Shown here one piece after another: positions 1 through 8,826 of a stretch of 64,000 bases of DNA. Where the stretch lies: contig NZ_CP136921.1 in assembly GCF_033100095.1 (NCBI RefSeq), forward strand, positions 2,822,501-2,886,500, given 5' to 3'. The notes under the pieces are model-generated. The model ran no database searches. It had not been told where the DNA came from and was given only the letters and a program-made list of their open reading frames with translations. The position numbers and the translations under genes are program-made. How positions within the stretch are numbered: position 1 is the first letter of the stretch; every line of letters begins with the position of its first letter. The stretch is from Diaphorobacter limosus. Its GTDB lineage: Bacteria; Pseudomonadota; Gammaproteobacteria; Burkholderiales; Burkholderiaceae_C.

Positions 1-1
1 C

Positions 2-586
2 CTCTCGGCCATGCTGCACGCGCGCGATCTGGATCTGGCGGTGCTGTTCGACTCGCGCCTGCACCAGGCCGCGCAGGCCGGGCGCGGCCCGCGCTGGCAG
101 GTGCAGGCATTGCTGGAGGAAGACCTGTTTCTGATGCGCGGCGCGGCCGCCGCCCGCCTGCCGGCGCAGGTGACCCTGGCCGACCTGCAGGACGAGCCCC
201 TGATCCTGCCCACCGGCCCGCACGGCCTGCGCAGCACGCTGGACACGGCCTTCGCCAGCGCCGGCATTGCACCGCGCGTGGTGCTGGAGGTGGATTCGCT
301 GGCCATGGTGATGGCCGCCGTCGATGCCGGCCTGGGCGCCACGGTGCAGCCCTGGGCCGCCCTGGGCCGCTACCCGGATGCGGACACGCGCTTTCAATGC
401 GCGCTGCTGACCGGCGCGCCGGTGCGGCGGGTGAATCTGCTGTGCAACCTGCCCGACGAAGAGCTGTCACCCGCGGCACTGGCCGCGCGGGTGGTGCTGC
501 TGGACTGCGTGCGCGCCCTGGTGGCCGAGGGGCGCTGGTCCGGCACCCGCCTGATGGCCGAGCCCCCGGCCACGCCGGCCGCCTGA
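2..586 (+). CDS. LysR-type transcriptional regulator, C-terminal effector domain (5' end outside window)
   Basis: The frame is open to the window edge, so the N-terminal helix-turn-helix is missing and only about 194 residues of the effector-binding domain are visible. The segment around 'LPTGPHGLRSTLDTAF' and the later 'VDAGLGATVQPWAAL' are typical of the LysR substrate domain (PF03466). The stop is at 584-586. The gene reads towards tcuA, 137 bases upstream of the chosen tcuA start. In Salmonella the LysR protein TcuR controls tcuABC, so a TcuR-like role is a reasonable inference from position, but the DNA-binding half cannot be checked here. Confidence 0.85.
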   Translation, partial: LSAMLHARDLDLAVLFDSRLHQAAQAGRGPRWQVQALLEEDLFLMRGAAAARLPAQVTLADLQDEPLILPTGPHGLRSTLDTAFASAGIAPRVVLEVDSLAMVMAAVDAGLGATVQPWAALGRYPDADTRFQCALLTGAPVRRVNLLCNLPDEELSPAALAARVVLLDCVRALVAEGRWSGTRLMAEPPATPAA

Positions 587-722
587 TCGGCACGCGCCGG
601 TCATCAGTGATCGTGATGGCCCCATGCCCCCGCCGGCCTGTGCGCCGCGCGGGATGCGGCCTACAGTCGGCGCATCCCATTCGATAGAAGCGGCGCGCCT
701 CGACGTGCGCCAGAACATCACC

Positions 723-2189
723 ATGCAATCTCCCACGATGGACGCCGATGTCCTGGTCATCGGCGGCGGCAACGCCGCGCTGTGCGCCGCGCTGATGGCG
801 CGCGAGGCGGGTGCGCGCGTGCTGCTGCTCGAATCGGCCCCGCGCGACTGGCGCGGCGGCAACTCCGCGCACACGCGCAACCTGCGCTGCATGCACGACG
901 CACCGCAGGACGTGCTGGTCGATGCCTACCCCGAAGAAGAGTATTGGCAGGACTTGCTGAAAGTGACCGGCGGCATTACCGACGAGCACCTGGCACGCCT
1001 GGTGATCCGCCACTCGTCGGCCTGCCGCCCCTGGATGCGCCGCCACGGCGTGCGTTTTCAGCCCGCGCTGGCCGGCACGCTGCATGTGGCGCGCACCAAT
1101 GCCTTCTTCATGGGCGGCGGCAAGGCGCTGGTCAACGCCTACTACCGCAGCGCCCAGGCGCTGGGCGTGCAGGTGCGCTACGACTCGCCCGTCGATCGGC
1201 TGGACATCGAGGACGGGCAGTTCCAGGCCGCCTGGGTCCAGGGCCAGCGCATCACGGCCAAGACCTGCGTGCTGGCGGCCGGCGGCTTTGAGTCCAACCG
1301 CGAATGGCTGCGCGAGGCCTGGGGCCAGAATGCGCGCGGCGAATGGCCGGCCGACAATTTTCTGATCCGCGGCACGGCCTTCAACCGCGGCGTGCTGCTC
1401 AAACACCTGCTCGATGACCACGGCGCCGACCGCATCGGCGACCCCACGCAGGCGCACATGGTGGCCATCGACGCACGCGCACCGCTGTACGACGGCGGCA
1501 TCTGCACGCGCATCGACTGCGTATCGCTGGGCGTGGTGGTCAACCGCGAGGCGCGCCGCTTCTACGACGAGGGCGAGGACTTCTGGCCCAAGCGCTACGC
1601 CGTCTGGGGCCGCCTGGTGGCGCAGCAGCCGGGGCAGATCGGCTACTCCATCATCGACAGCAAGGCCATAGGCCGCTTCATGCCGCCGGTATTCCCCGGC
1701 GTGCGTGCGGACAGCCTGCCCGAGCTGGCGCAGAAGCTGGGCCTGGACGAAACCACCTTCATGCAGACGCTGACCGACTACAACCGCGCCTGCCGCGTGG
1801 GCCGGTTCGACCACACCGTGCTCGACGACTGCCACACCGAGAACCTGGCGCCGCCCAAGACCCATTGGGCGCGCCCCATAGACACGGCCCCCTTCTACGG
1901 CTACGCACTCAAGCCGGGCGTGACCTTCACCTACCTGGGCCTTCAGACCGACGACACCGCCGCCGTGCGCTTTGCCGGCCGGCCCAGCCGCAACCTGTTC
2001 GTGGCCGGCGAGATGATGGCCGGCAACGTGCTGGGCAAGGGCTACACCGCCGGCGTGGGCATGAGCATTGGCACCGCCTTCGGCCGCATCGCGGGCGCCA
2101 ATGCCGCATTGGCAGCAAAACAGCAGAAAGCGCAATCCCTGCAAGCGCTGACAGCTACTGAAATGAAAGCAAACCATGTCATCGCTTGA
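723..2189 (+). CDS. tcuA: FAD-dependent tricarballylate dehydrogenase TcuA
   Basis: A 488-residue flavoprotein of the fumarate reductase/succinate dehydrogenase FAD family. TcuA oxidises tricarballylate to cis-aconitate and passes electrons to TcuB. The dinucleotide-binding motif IGGGNAAL lies at residues 13-20, and the C-terminal FAD-family signature '[17 protein letters not shown]' is near residue 428. I chose ATG 723 because the flavin fold starts directly after it; the upstream in-frame ATG at 624 would add 33 residues without homology character. The last ~25 residues (rich in K, Q, A, T) lie on a palindromic repeat and are probably a recent extension. The stop overlaps the tcuB start by 14 bases. 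A citrate-utilisation role is the main alternative. Confidence 0.9.
   Translation: MQSPTMDADVLVIGGGNAALCAALMAREAGARVLLLESAPRDWRGGNSAHTRNLRCMHDAPQDVLVDAYPEEEYWQDLLKVTGGITDEHLARLVIRHSSACRPWMRRHGVRFQPALAGTLHVARTNAFFMGGGKALVNAYYRSAQALGVQVRYDSPVDRLDIEDGQFQAAWVQGQRITAKTCVLAAGGFESNREWLREAWGQNARGEWPADNFLIRGTAFNRGVLLKHLLDDHGADRIGDPTQAHMVAIDARAPLYDGGICTRIDCVSLGVVVNREARRFYDEGEDFWPKRYAVWGRLVAQQPGQIGYSIIDSKAIGRFMPPVFPGVRADSLPELAQKLGLDETTFMQTLTDYNRACRVGRFDHTVLDDCHTENLAPPKTHWARPIDTAPFYGYALKPGVTFTYLGLQTDDTAAVRFAGRPSRNLFVAGEMMAGNVLGKGYTAGVGMSIGTAFGRIAGANAALAAKQQKAQSLQALTATEMKANHVIA
2121..2170. repeat. Dispersed palindromic repeat, copy in the tcuA 3' end
   Basis: This copy has the right arm AAGCGCTGACAGCTACT and a decayed left arm (AAAGCGC). 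It is read as the C-terminal tail of TcuA and ends just before the tcuB start codon at 2176. It belongs to the twelve-locus family described in the findings. Confidence 0.65.
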
Positions 2190-3381
2190 GGCCTTGCAAG
2201 AACTCACCCGCGACGCCCGCGCCCTGGCGCTGGGCGAGGTCATACCCCCCTCGGCCGCCGAATCCGAGGTGGCACGCGTCATGCAGATCTGCAACGCCTG
2301 CCGCTACTGCGAGGGCTTTTGCGCCGTGTTCCCGGCCATGACGCGCCGGCTCGAATTCCTCAAGGCCGACGTGCACTACCTGGCCAACCTGTGCCACAAC
2401 TGCGGCGCCTGCCTGCACGCCTGCCAGTACGCGCCGCCGCACGAGTTTGCCGTCAACGTGCCGCAGGCCATGGCCCGGGTGCGCGGCCAGACCTACCACG
2501 ACTACGCCTGGCCGCTCGCGCTCGGACAACTCTACAAGCGCAATGGCCTGACGCTGTCGCTGGCCCTGGTGGCCGCGCTGACGCTGTTCCTGGCGCTGGC
2601 CGCCGCGCTCAAGGGCGGCTGGGGTGCGCTGTGGGGCGTGGACCTGGGCGCCAACTTTTACCACCTGTTCCCGCACAACCTGATGGTGGGCCTGTTTGCG
2701 CCCATCTTCCTGTTTGCGGTGCTGGCGCTGGCCATGGGCGTGCGCGGCTTCTGGCGCGACGTCAAGCCCGCCACCAGCGGCGCCGACGTGAGTGACGCCG
2801 CCGCCAGCGAGGCCGCGCACGACGTGCTGCGCCTGAAATACCTGGACGGCGGCCATGGCGACGGTTGCAACAACGAGGACGACGCCTTCAGCCTGACGCG
2901 CCGGCGCTGCCACCACCTGACCTTCTACGGCTTCCTGCTGTGCTTTGCCGCCACCTCGCTGGCCACGGTGTACCACTATGCCTTTGGCTGGGTGGCGCCG
3001 TATGACCTGCCCAGCCTCCCCAAGATCCTGGGTGCGGTGGGCGGCGCCAGCCTGATGCTGGGCACGGCCGGCCTGTGGCGCCTGAACCTGCGCCGCCACC
3101 CGCTGCAGGGCGACGCCGCCCAGAAACCCATGGACCTGGGCTTCATCGCCCTGCTGTTCCTGGTGGCCGCCAGCGGCCTGGCGCTGTGGCTGGTGCGCAT
3201 CACCCCGGCGGCCACGCCCGCCCTGGCCCTGCTGCTGTGCCTGCACCTGGGCGCGGTGATGGCGCTGTTTGCCACCATGCCCTACGGCAAGTTTGCCCAC
3301 GGCATCTTCCGCACCGCGGCGCTGCTGCGCCACAACACCGAAAAGCGCCGGCCCAACCCCATAGGCCTGGGCAGCGACTGA
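2176..3381 (+). CDS. tcuB: TcuB/CitB-type iron-sulfur membrane electron-transfer protein
   Basis: A 401-residue protein that re-oxidises the flavin of TcuA and delivers electrons to the membrane. The N-terminal part carries two ferredoxin-type cysteine sets, C39-C42-C45-C49 and C73-C76-C79-C83, each CxxCxxCxxxC, consistent with [4Fe-4S] clusters. About six hydrophobic segments follow from residue ~120 to the C terminus, several containing histidines (for example in '[13 protein letters not shown]') that could bind haem. The start lies inside the tcuA reading frame with a 14-base overlap, so translation is probably coupled. The family link to Salmonella TcuB and the CitB proteins is clear. No tcuC-type transporter follows; a TTT receptor takes its place. 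Confidence 0.92.
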   Translation: MSSLEALQELTRDARALALGEVIPPSAAESEVARVMQICNACRYCEGFCAVFPAMTRRLEFLKADVHYLANLCHNCGACLHACQYAPPHEFAVNVPQAMARVRGQTYHDYAWPLALGQLYKRNGLTLSLALVAALTLFLALAAALKGGWGALWGVDLGANFYHLFPHNLMVGLFAPIFLFAVLALAMGVRGFWRDVKPATSGADVSDAAASEAAHDVLRLKYLDGGHGDGCNNEDDAFSLTRRRCHHLTFYGFLLCFAATSLATVYHYAFGWVAPYDLPSLPKILGAVGGASLMLGTAGLWRLNLRRHPLQGDAAQKPMDLGFIALLFLVAASGLALWLVRITPAATPALALLLCLHLGAVMALFATMPYGKFAHGIFRTAALLRHNTEKRRPNPIGLGSD

Positions 3382-3390
3382 AACACCACA

Positions 3391-3438
3391 AAAACAATAG
3401 CTGTCAGCGCTTGTCCCACAAGGGCTGCAGCCCTATTT
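3391..3438. repeat. Dispersed palindromic repeat between tcuB and the TTT receptor
   Basis: The left arm AATAGCTGTCAGCGCTTGT and right arm ACAAGGGCTGCAGCCCTATT are separated by a few bases and can form a long hairpin in the 87-base spacer. It could attenuate transcription from tcuB into the receptor gene. Confidence 0.75.
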
Positions 3439-3468
3439 CACTTAAAACGTCCGCCAAGGAGCCTCACG

Positions 3469-4446
3469 ATGAAAAAACGCACCCTGATCCAGGCCGCCGC
3501 CGCAGCGGCCGCCTCGCTGGCCTTTTCCAGCCCTGCGCTGGCGCAGGACTTTCCGCCGGCCAAGCCAGTGACGCTGGTGGTGGGCTTTGCCGCCGGCGGC
3601 GCGGCCGATGCGGCGGCGCGGCTCATCGCCAAGAAGCTGGGCGAGAACATCGGCCAGAGCGTGGTGGTGGACAACAAGGGCGGCGCCGGGGGCAACATCG
3701 CCCACCAGCAGGTGGCGGCGGGCGCTGCCGACGGCACCGTGCTGCTGCTGGGCTCGGTAGGGCCGCTGACGATTGCGCCGCACCTCATGAAGCTGCCCTA
3801 CGACCCGTTCAAGGACCTGGCGCCCATCACCGGTGGCGTGTATTTCCCCAACGTGCTGGTGGTGCACAAGGCCGCCGGCGCGAAGACGCTGGCCGAGTTC
3901 GTCCAGCTGTCCAAAAAGAAGCCCGGCAGCGTGGACTTTGCCTCTACCGGCGCGGGCTCGGCATCGCACCTGGCGGGCGAACTGTTCAACCAGCGCGCCG
4001 GCATCGACATGGTGCATGTGCCCTACAAGGGCGGCGCGCCCGCGCTGCAAGACCTGCTGGGCGAGCGCGTGACCAGCTACTTTGCCGCCCCGCCCACGGC
4101 CATGCCGCATGTCGAGACCGGCAAGCTGATCCCGCTGGCCACCACGGGGCTGACGCGCCCGGCCTACCTGCCCAACATACCCACCGTGGCCGAGTCGGGC
4201 TACCCCGGCTTTCAGGCGCTGAACTGGTATTCGTTCATGGCCTCGGGCAAGACGCCCGCGCCGCTGCTCGAACGCTGGAACCAGGAGATCGTCAAGGTGC
4301 TCAACGACCCCGGCGTGAAGGACGCGCTGAACAAGCACGGCCTGTCGCCCCACCCGACCACGCGCGCCGAGTTCGCCAGCTTCATGAAGAAGGAATACGA
4401 CCAGTGGGGCGCCATCGTGCGCGAGCGCAAGATCACGGGGCAGTGA
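3469..4446 (+). CDS. Tripartite tricarboxylate transporter (Bug/TctC) periplasmic receptor
   Basis: A 325-residue extracytoplasmic solute receptor (PF03401). A classical signal peptide ends at the 'SSPALAQ' cleavage region near residue 26, followed by the family start 'PVTLVVGFAAGGAADAAAR', whose glycine-rich loop contacts ligand carboxylates. A Shine-Dalgarno AAGGAG lies about 10 bases upstream of the ATG. It follows tcuAB on the same strand, so its ligand is probably a tricarboxylate such as tricarballylate or citrate. No TctA or TctB membrane subunit is encoded nearby, so it must either use components elsewhere or act as a sensor. The ligand is an inference from context only. Confidence 0.93.
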   Translation: MKKRTLIQAAAAAAASLAFSSPALAQDFPPAKPVTLVVGFAAGGAADAAARLIAKKLGENIGQSVVVDNKGGAGGNIAHQQVAAGAADGTVLLLGSVGPLTIAPHLMKLPYDPFKDLAPITGGVYFPNVLVVHKAAGAKTLAEFVQLSKKKPGSVDFASTGAGSASHLAGELFNQRAGIDMVHVPYKGGAPALQDLLGERVTSYFAAPPTAMPHVETGKLIPLATTGLTRPAYLPNIPTVAESGYPGFQALNWYSFMASGKTPAPLLERWNQEIVKVLNDPGVKDALNKHGLSPHPTTRAEFASFMKKEYDQWGAIVRERKITGQ

Positions 4447-4481
4447 GGCCGGCGACGCCCGACAGCCTCCCAAGCGCAGGC

Positions 4482-4967
4482 TCAGAGCGGCGCCTGCAGC
4501 ACGCTGGCGTCGGTGTGGATCAGCCCCAGCGGCGCGCGCTGGCCGGCCAGGTAGTCGTTGACGGACTGCAGCACCAGCGGGCTGCGGTGGCGCGTCCTGC
4601 TGCTGCGCAGCTCGTCGGGCGTGAGCCACACGGCGCGCACGATGCCGTCGTCCAGGTCGCGCCAGGCGTGGTGCTCGCCCAGCTGGCCGGTGAACACAAA
4701 GCGCAGGTAGGTGATGTCGTCACCCGTGCGGGTGCGCCGGAAACGGTTCAGGTACACCCCCACCAGGGCGCTGGGCGTGAAGTCGTAGGCGGTCTCCTCC
4801 AGCACCTCGCGCACGCAGGCATCCACCGGAGATTCGCCGGGGTCGAGATGGCCCGCGGGGTTGTTCAGCCGCAGGCCGTCGGCGGTGTTCTCCTCGATGA
4901 ACAGAAAACGCCCCTCGCGCTCGACGACGGCCGCGACGGTGACGTTGGGTTTCCAGCGGTTTGGCAT
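4482..4967 (-). CDS. nudJ: NudJ-like Nudix phosphohydrolase
   Basis: A 161-residue Nudix hydrolase. The Nudix box runs from G39 to Y61: G39, E45, R53-E54, E57-E58, with alanine in place of the usual glycine at position 60. Flanking segments 'KPNVTVAAVVEREGRFL' and 'SPLVLQSVNDYLAGQRAPL' match the E. coli NudJ layout, an enzyme that hydrolyses nucleoside tri-/diphosphates and thiamine-pathway pyrophosphates. I chose ATG 4967, where NudJ homology begins; ATG 4976 is equally possible, and a longer frame reaches 5027 but enters a palindromic repeat. It is convergent with the TTT receptor at 35 bases. Function beyond a Nudix reaction is inferred. Confidence 0.88.
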   Translation of the reverse strand: MPNRWKPNVTVAAVVEREGRFLFIEENTADGLRLNNPAGHLDPGESPVDACVREVLEETAYDFTPSALVGVYLNRFRRTRTGDDITYLRFVFTGQLGEHHAWRDLDDGIVRAVWLTPDELRSSRTRHRSPLVLQSVNDYLAGQRAPLGLIHTDASVLQAPL

Positions 4968-5011
4968 GGCGCGCATTATGACCAGTGCGGCTTGCAAGCT
5001 GGTGTAAGCCT

Positions 5012-5080
5012 CAAAAACAATGGTCAAATAGACCGATAGCGCTTATCCACAAAGCGCCAGAAGCTTCTATTTTTATAGTG
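5012..5080. repeat. Dispersed palindromic repeat upstream of nudJ
   Basis: The core is GATAGCGCTTATCCACAAAG followed by GCGCCAGAAGCTTCTATTTT and the frequent end TATAGTG. It lies in the spacer between nudJ and the acyltransferase gene to its right, both on the minus strand. Confidence 0.7.
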
Positions 5081-5194
5081 AACTCGGATTCTGGTGCAGT
5101 TGTCACACGGCAGGGCCTGCGACTCTTGCTGGCGCAAACGGGCATCCCGGCCGTGCTGTACAGCCCAGCGGCCAAAGACCCGCACTGCATCCAA

Positions 5195-6277
5195 CTACCC
5201 ATGCGTTCTGCTGGCGCCTCTTCGCATCAACAGACGGATTTTTTTCTTCAGGCCCATCCGGTTCAGCGCCTCGCCCACCAGGTTTGAAAAACACTCGGTC
5301 TTCCAGAGCCACCATAACTTCCAGCTATTTTTGATGCCTGGGCGAAAAAGATAGCTGTCGGCAAAATCGATCTTGTCGGTAGCGAACGATTCCTTGTAAA
5401 AAGCGCTGCCGGTTCCAAAATCGAACAAACGATACTGCCCCAGCGCAAACAAATCCTGGATTATTTGGTACAGCAGCACGGTACCCGGTGATTTGTCGGC
5501 ATATTCAGACAAGTACCCAATGATCTGATACGTGATTTCATCACCCTTGGCAGTGCACCATGCGAAGGCGACGGGGGTTCCCTGCTCGCGAAGCAGGTAC
5601 CCTCTTGCCTCGCCGCGCGCTGCCCTGTCCTGCATCTGGTGCAGATATTCCGCGCCATCCGGCAGACCGGCATTCAGCATGAATGACTGGTAAGTCCTCT
5701 TCGATATGGAAACGGCCTCGCGGTGGAACTCAATCATCGATTGCGGCGTGGTGAATACCTCGAAACCATCAGGATTACTGTCCATGAAACGCTTCACCGA
5801 GCGTTTCAAGTTCTGACGGCTCTTGGGTGAACGACGCTGAAGGTAGGCCTCAAAATCACCCGCCAGATTCACGAAGTACAGGCATTCCTGGCGCGGGCTG
5901 TAACAAAGCCAACCGCCCTGCCGTGAGACCCCGCGCGGAAACCTGTCCACCGCCGTGCGCCTGAGCTGGTACCCAGCCACATCGGCCGGCAAGTGCGCAG
6001 GCAACAGGCTTTCAATCTCCGGCCAGCCAGGCTGAGCTGTCGGCATCTGTTGCTGCAGCGGCAAAAAGGCCTGTCGCCATTCACTGAACACCCACTCCCC
6101 GAGCATGAACTTGAAGCGCACACGCAGCGGGGCGGCACCAGGGCCGCCAACATCATTAATCAAGCTACTCTCCATTCTGCCCGCCTGCAGTACCCGTCTG
6201 ATTGCGGCAACATACGCCACCAAAACGTCGAGAACCCATCCATCCGCTCCTTCGATATTTAGCTCAGCAGTAGCCAT
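5195..6277 (-). CDS. FemAB/BioF2-like GNAT-fold acyltransferase (Acetyltransf_6 family)
   Basis: About 360 residues. The region from residue ~140 to ~320 has the character of PF13480 (Acetyltransf_6): 'YLQRRSPKSRQNLKRSVKRF', then 'FHREAVSISKRTYQSF', 'VAFAWCTAKGDEITYQIIGY' and 'GTVLLYQIIQDLFALG', ending 'LFDFGTGSAFYKESFATDKI'. Proteins of this fold transfer acyl or aminoacyl groups and often sit in exopolysaccharide clusters. I used ATG 6277; the frame extends to a TTG at 6289, and no clear Shine-Dalgarno helps. Codons are less GC-rich than in neighbouring housekeeping genes, suggesting transfer. The gene to its right on the same strand is a GNAT. The substrate is unknown. Confidence 0.8.
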   Translation of the reverse strand: MATAELNIEGADGWVLDVLVAYVAAIRRVLQAGRMESSLINDVGGPGAAPLRVRFKFMLGEWVFSEWRQAFLPLQQQMPTAQPGWPEIESLLPAHLPADVAGYQLRRTAVDRFPRGVSRQGGWLCYSPRQECLYFVNLAGDFEAYLQRRSPKSRQNLKRSVKRFMDSNPDGFEVFTTPQSMIEFHREAVSISKRTYQSFMLNAGLPDGAEYLHQMQDRAARGEARGYLLREQGTPVAFAWCTAKGDEITYQIIGYLSEYADKSPGTVLLYQIIQDLFALGQYRLFDFGTGSAFYKESFATDKIDFADSYLFRPGIKNSWKLWWLWKTECFSNLVGEALNRMGLKKKIRLLMRRGASRTHG

Positions 6278-6626
6278 AACAATGGGCAATGCTCAACATA
6301 AAGCCCGCTTATCCACATATTCTTTATAACTCGCTTTGACGCCTGATTACCTCAAAATATCCATCGGCAACTGGCGCCTGCATGGACTGATATATGAAAC
6401 ATATAAAACGATGCCGACTTTTGGCTCCATCACGCGGCTGCACAAGCCAGTCAACCTGCTGCCCATGATCAGTCAGCGCACGCTGCACAGCAAGGATGCG
6501 CCGGTGCACCACCAGGTCAGCCGACGACGCATCGATCAGCGATTGAGCCAAGCGCCACCCCATGAATACCGGACGGATCACTCCGCCCACCCTTGGAAAA
6601 CGTGAAACGGGCGACTGGCAGCAGTA
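6278..6626. other. 349-base stretch without a recognised gene
   Basis: The right half holds two overlapping open frames on opposite strands (6336-6605 plus, from a TTG; 6324-6590 minus, 88 codons). Neither resembles a family I know. The 6295-6415 part is AT-rich and contains CGCTTATCCACA, a fragment of the dispersed repeat. It may be the remains of a gene lost from the accessory block; I assign no product. Confidence 0.5.
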
Positions 6627-7283
6627 TCAATGCACGCCTTGGCGCGCCGGCAAGGCCTGCAAACCCAGGCGCCGCATGCCCAGCGCACCCAGCAAGGCGC
6701 CTGAAGTCTTGCTGAACACCATGGCGTTGAAATGAAAGTCCTGATTTTTGAACGCTGCGATGGACGGCACATTGGTGGCGCGCACATGGGTCACCAGGCG
6801 TTTCAGCCCCCGCTCACGCAGGCTCTGCTCGGTGGCAGCAATGAGCTGCTGCGCCGCGCGGCGGCGGCTGAACTCCGGGTAAGTGTAGAGAAAACCGAGG
6901 AAGCCGTCGCCTTCGGCCAGTTGCAAAGCCAGCTTGGGGTCGTCCACCTCGCAAACCGGGCTGCTCTCGATATTGAGCTGAGCCACCACCGCCTCGCCAC
7001 ACAGCAGGGCATGCAGGCTGGCACCGCGCTGAAACAACCGTTCCGGTCCGGCGCCCGACTGCCTCCCCAGCTGCGCCCGAAAACCCGGCCCCAACGCAGC
7101 AAGATCGGCTGAAGTACGCAGCTGCACATAGCGCCAGTCGGTAGGCAAGGCGGACACGGCGCCCAACTGCAAAGGCTTGGCGGCGAAGCGGAATACCTCA
7201 GCCCCCGTCAACGACTTGACGCCGAAGAACAAGGCGGCAGTGAGGCCCCCCGGCCCGAGAAAAAAAGACAGTTTCTGATTCAT
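6627..7283 (-). CDS. GNAT family N-acetyltransferase
   Basis: A 218-residue protein with a GNAT acetyl-CoA-binding core in its second half. The strand 'EGDGFLGFLYTYPEF' leads into 'SRRRAAQQLIAATEQSLRER', the pyrophosphate-binding loop and helix, though the usual Q/R-x-x-G-x-G/A motif is degenerate (R-R-R-A-A). Next come 'LKRLVTHVRATNVPSIAAF' and the terminal 'FKNQDFHFNAMVF', as in motif B. The N-terminal ~100 residues are not recognised and may bind the acceptor. It lies between two FemAB-like genes on the same strand, so a role in the same modification pathway is likely. The substrate is unknown. Confidence 0.82.
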   Translation of the reverse strand: MNQKLSFFLGPGGLTAALFFGVKSLTGAEVFRFAAKPLQLGAVSALPTDWRYVQLRTSADLAALGPGFRAQLGRQSGAGPERLFQRGASLHALLCGEAVVAQLNIESSPVCEVDDPKLALQLAEGDGFLGFLYTYPEFSRRRAAQQLIAATEQSLRERGLKRLVTHVRATNVPSIAAFKNQDFHFNAMVFSKTSGALLGALGMRRLGLQALPARQGVH

Positions 7284-7335
7284 GCGTTCAAGTCGAGCGA
7301 AGGAGAGCCAGCAAGATCCTGTCGACGCAAGCCAC

Positions 7336-8469
7336 TCAGGGCAGCGCGTCCAGCCTCACGTCCCAGTCGCGCAGGGCCTTTTCGGCCGCCAAGGCCAGCA
7401 AGTCACCCAACAGGCCAGGCCGGAACATCATCACGTCGTACAGCAATGCCCCTTCCTGCGCACCCCAGCGCTGCTTGTAGCCAGAGTCCCCTTGCCCCCA
7501 ATCGAACAAGCGCTTGTGACGGGCTATCGCATCGCGCAATACCTCGTAGGTAAGGATAGAGCCGGGGCTGTGGCTCTTCCATTGCTCGTCGTAGGAATTG
7601 GCCAGGACGTAGAGTGCCGTGTCGGTTTCCAGATGGGCCGAAAACGCCACCGGCTGGTCGCCACAGTGCAGCACCCAGCACACGGCCTGTGCATGGGGGT
7701 CGGGCTCGCGACCCATCTGGGTCCAAAAAAGCTGATTGGCCGGACCGACAAACTTAAGATCGCCACCGTCCCTGCCCAACCAGGAGCGCGACTCGATGCC
7801 CGCCAGGATGTCGAGCAGCGGCTGATCCTCACCGCTCAGCACGTGGCGCTCGCAGCGCACCTCGCCCACCGTCTTGCTCAGGCGTCGGCGCGAATATTCG
7901 ATGTGCTTAAGCAAGGAACCACTGAACCGTTGCTTGAGTGCGTCCAATCCCAAGGACAGATCCAGCTGGAACACCGCTCCAGTCGCCTTGGCTCGATGGC
8001 GCCAACCAGCGGCCATTAGTTGGCGCAACATGGCGAGCATGACCTCGTCGCGCCCGGAAATGGGCCCAAAGCGCAGCACCGCCCCTGGCGGTGTGTTGGC
8101 TAGCGCACGGCCCACGGCGTCCGCCAGGCCCATGCCCGCACCAGGTTGCGCTAAAAGGCAAAGACTGCGGAAAGGCCAGTAATAGCCCGCCAGCGAATTG
8201 ATGCTGAAGCGAGCGACCTGCTGCCTGGCGAAGGGAATCAGCGCCTGCAACTGTCCGTTCTGCCGCACGCGCACATGGCGAAGGGGGCCACTCCATCCAC
8301 CCGCGGGCAAAAAGGCACGCGCCCAGGATCGCAGCGCATGGGGGGTGCAGAACGCCTGGTCACTTTGCGCATGGCTGGGCAGCGGGACTCCCGTTTCCCT
8401 CGCCAGCACCTCGTCAGTGACGATGTCACAGACCCACGGGTTTTCTATCGACGATTTCAATCCAGACAC
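7336..8469 (-). CDS. Second FemAB/BioF2-like GNAT-fold acyltransferase (Acetyltransf_6 family)
   Basis: About 377 residues from GTG 8469. That start is supported by the Shine-Dalgarno AGGAG seven bases upstream; the frame continues to a TTG at 8598 without other support. The Acetyltransf_6 core includes 'FSGSLLKHIEYSRRRLSKTV', then 'SWLGRDGGDLKFVG', 'VAFSAHLETDTALYVLANSY', 'GSILTYEVLRDAIARHKRLF' and the closing 'DWGQGDSGYKQRWGAQEG'. Its architecture parallels that of the 5195-6277 protein but the two are clearly diverged. It is the first gene of the minus-strand run 8469-5195. An acyl or peptidyl transfer to a surface polymer is plausible; no substrate can be read from the sequence. Confidence 0.82.
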   Translation of the reverse strand: MSGLKSSIENPWVCDIVTDEVLARETGVPLPSHAQSDQAFCTPHALRSWARAFLPAGGWSGPLRHVRVRQNGQLQALIPFARQQVARFSINSLAGYYWPFRSLCLLAQPGAGMGLADAVGRALANTPPGAVLRFGPISGRDEVMLAMLRQLMAAGWRHRAKATGAVFQLDLSLGLDALKQRFSGSLLKHIEYSRRRLSKTVGEVRCERHVLSGEDQPLLDILAGIESRSWLGRDGGDLKFVGPANQLFWTQMGREPDPHAQAVCWVLHCGDQPVAFSAHLETDTALYVLANSYDEQWKSHSPGSILTYEVLRDAIARHKRLFDWGQGDSGYKQRWGAQEGALLYDVMMFRPGLLGDLLALAAEKALRDWDVRLDALP

Positions 8470-8826
8470 GGGCGCGCTCCTGGCCTCAAAGAAGAAGGGG
8501 GCCCGCTTTTCTGAAACTTTTTTACCCCGTGCGATAAAGAGACAGCAGGCCGGTTGAAAGGGTGTAGAGTCGTCGCCGGCAACGATCGGCGCGCACAACG
8601 AATCGACCGACGCGACCGACAGGCTGGGGCGCAGTGGGAAGTTTCGCTCCAGTCATTATGGTCCCGCCGGCATCATAGATTGCGCACAAAACCGTTGAGT
8701 TACATACTGGTACCGCGATCATTAGGGATGCGACATCTGGACAGGATCTGTGACAATCACATCAGCGGCAGAAATCACGAGCTCATACCCACTCCATGCA
8801 AATCGTGAAATAAAGGACGACTTTGA
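8470..8826. other. 357-base divergent intergenic region
   Basis: It separates the minus-strand acyltransferase run from the plus-strand methyltransferase and must contain promoters for both directions. Base composition drops steadily towards 8826. A weak plus-strand -35-like TTGAGT (8695-8700) has no convincing -10 partner. The AAAGGA at about 8812 is a usable Shine-Dalgarno for the methyltransferase. I see no other gene or RNA. Confidence 0.5.

Noticed and set aside
2179-3333. A 384-codon open frame antisense to tcuB, and many similar long frames elsewhere (for example 3442-4629 minus, 14437-16224 plus, 52600-54183 minus)
   Set aside because: Composition is dominated by H, Q, R, A and G, as expected for the antisense of high-GC codons; the opposite strand carries complete, recognisable proteins.
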